A stretch of 64,000 nt of DNA from Lachnospiraceae bacterium XPB1003 (GTDB lineage: Bacteria; Bacillota; Clostridia; Lachnospirales; Lachnospiraceae). Position numbers and translations under genes: made by a program. Under the pieces are notes generated by a model. It made no database searches. It was not told where the DNA came from and saw nothing but the letters and a program-made list of their open reading frames with translations. The stretch spans positions 1-64,000 of the forward strand of contig FMVK01000002.1 in NCBI GenBank assembly GCA_900102065.1. Reading direction: 5' to 3'. Position 1 is the first letter of the stretch, and each line of letters opens with the position of its first letter. Shown here one piece after another: positions 63,516 to 64,000 of this stretch.

Positions 63516-64000
63516 ATGTGGAATATGAAGAGTATCAGTAAGAAGATGAAAAATATAATGATCCGCAGGATCACAGCAAGTCTGGTTATACTTGGGCTCA
63601 TATTTGATATGGAAGGTGTAAACGGAGTTGGCTTGCTTAAGGTTACGGCAGCCACATCGTATCCATCCGAAGCAGAACCGGGAGATTCTTGCAGTGTTGA
63701 TCAGAATACACAGTTTGCATTTTATGCTTACCAGAATCAAGCCGCCAACGAAGTTGATAATTTTACCGGCTCGGGTACCGCAGTCAGCGGTGCGGGACAG
63801 ATTTTTCAGGTTACTGCCGGAAACTCCTTTACATTCCCCAGTAGTGTAGATGGTATCAGCGATGTGGAAAAATGGAGCAAGATAAAATCCAAATCTGCTG
63901 AGGGATGGACCAGAGTTTCTTATATTCCTGAATATAGTATTCAGGTTATCTATAATCCAAACTTTCAAGGCGGAGCTTCAATAGAAGATACGGAAGTCTT
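63516..64000 (+). CDS. Secreted protein, N-terminal part (cut by window end)
   Basis: The reading frame is open to the last base, giving 161 codons. A basic N-terminus (KMKNIMIRR) and a short hydrophobic stretch (ITASLVILGLIFDM) look like a signal sequence, with a possible cut near VTAATS. The mature part is polar, and no domain is visible yet. ATG at 63516 follows GGAG; an in-frame ATG at 63495 is possible. It lies directly behind the FecR-domain gene, in line with FecR-plus-surface-protein pairs. Confidence 0.7.
   Translation, partial: MWNMKSISKKMKNIMIRRITASLVILGLIFDMEGVNGVGLLKVTAATSYPSEAEPGDSCSVDQNTQFAFYAYQNQAANEVDNFTGSGTAVSGAGQIFQVTAGNSFTFPSSVDGISDVEKWSKIKSKSAEGWTRVSYIPEYSIQVIYNPNFQGGASIEDTEV

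Overview
The window looks like chromosome from a low-to-mid-GC Firmicute, most likely a Lachnospiraceae member close to Butyrivibrio/Pseudobutyrivibrio. The grounds are strong AGGAGG-type ribosome sites with some TTG/GTG starts, lipoproteins and no outer-membrane genes, a GH120-type beta-xylosidase, DUF2225 and DUF6273 proteins, and a glutaminyl-tRNA synthetase of its own. The taxon is inferred from gene content, not from a marker search.

Layout. Bases 1-3700 are accessory and AT-rich: the tail of an IS200/IS605 transposase with a run of hairpins, a Schlafen-AlbA/ATPase regulator-like protein, an unknown membrane protein and the stump of a tyrosine recombinase. Bases 3700-7340 hold a low-molecular-weight phosphotyrosine phosphatase, a NahK-like sugar kinase (minus strand) and a beta-helix glycosidase. 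Bases 7430-27670 are a B12 locus. A cobalamin riboswitch leads into a surface lipoprotein CbiK, a BtuFCD-like importer and then a densely coupled anaerobic corrinoid operon: cbiC, D, F-G fusion, H, J-E fusion, T, A, cobD, cbiP, cobT, a double-CobU protein, cobS and cbiB. cobO converges from the minus strand. CbiL and the enzymes before sirohydrochlorin are not in the window.

Bases 27700-33460 hold a DUF4353 lipoprotein, tRNA-Gly(UCC) with its own promoter and terminator, a striking 11-bp-phased TTAAG array, and a three-gene ABC system (ATPase, CARDB-like surface protein, MacB-type permease). Bases 33600-36840 form a signalling/cytoskeleton operon: zinc-ribbon Ser/Thr kinase, PPP phosphatase and bactofilin. 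Bases 36900-43320 are housekeeping proteostasis genes: tig, clpP, clpX, lon, ysxC.

Bases 43400-49770 carry a DHH phosphoesterase, a NAGPA-type phosphodiester glycosidase next to an Lgt-like membrane protein, and mnmG. Bases 49800-51720 are two AT-rich genes of unknown role. The rest holds hflK/hflC (minus), glnS, a DUF2225 protein, a small acidic membrane protein, a TetR regulator, hom-lysC, a GAF-GGDEF cyclase, a TIM-barrel isomerase, a FecR-domain protein and the start of a secreted protein cut by the window edge.

The most unusual system is the B12 front end. A chelatase family that normally works in the cytoplasm is here a lipoprotein carrying an extra NEAT-like module. The binding protein next to it carries a similar module. 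Together these suggest surface handling of a tetrapyrrole or cobalt for import, under B12 control.
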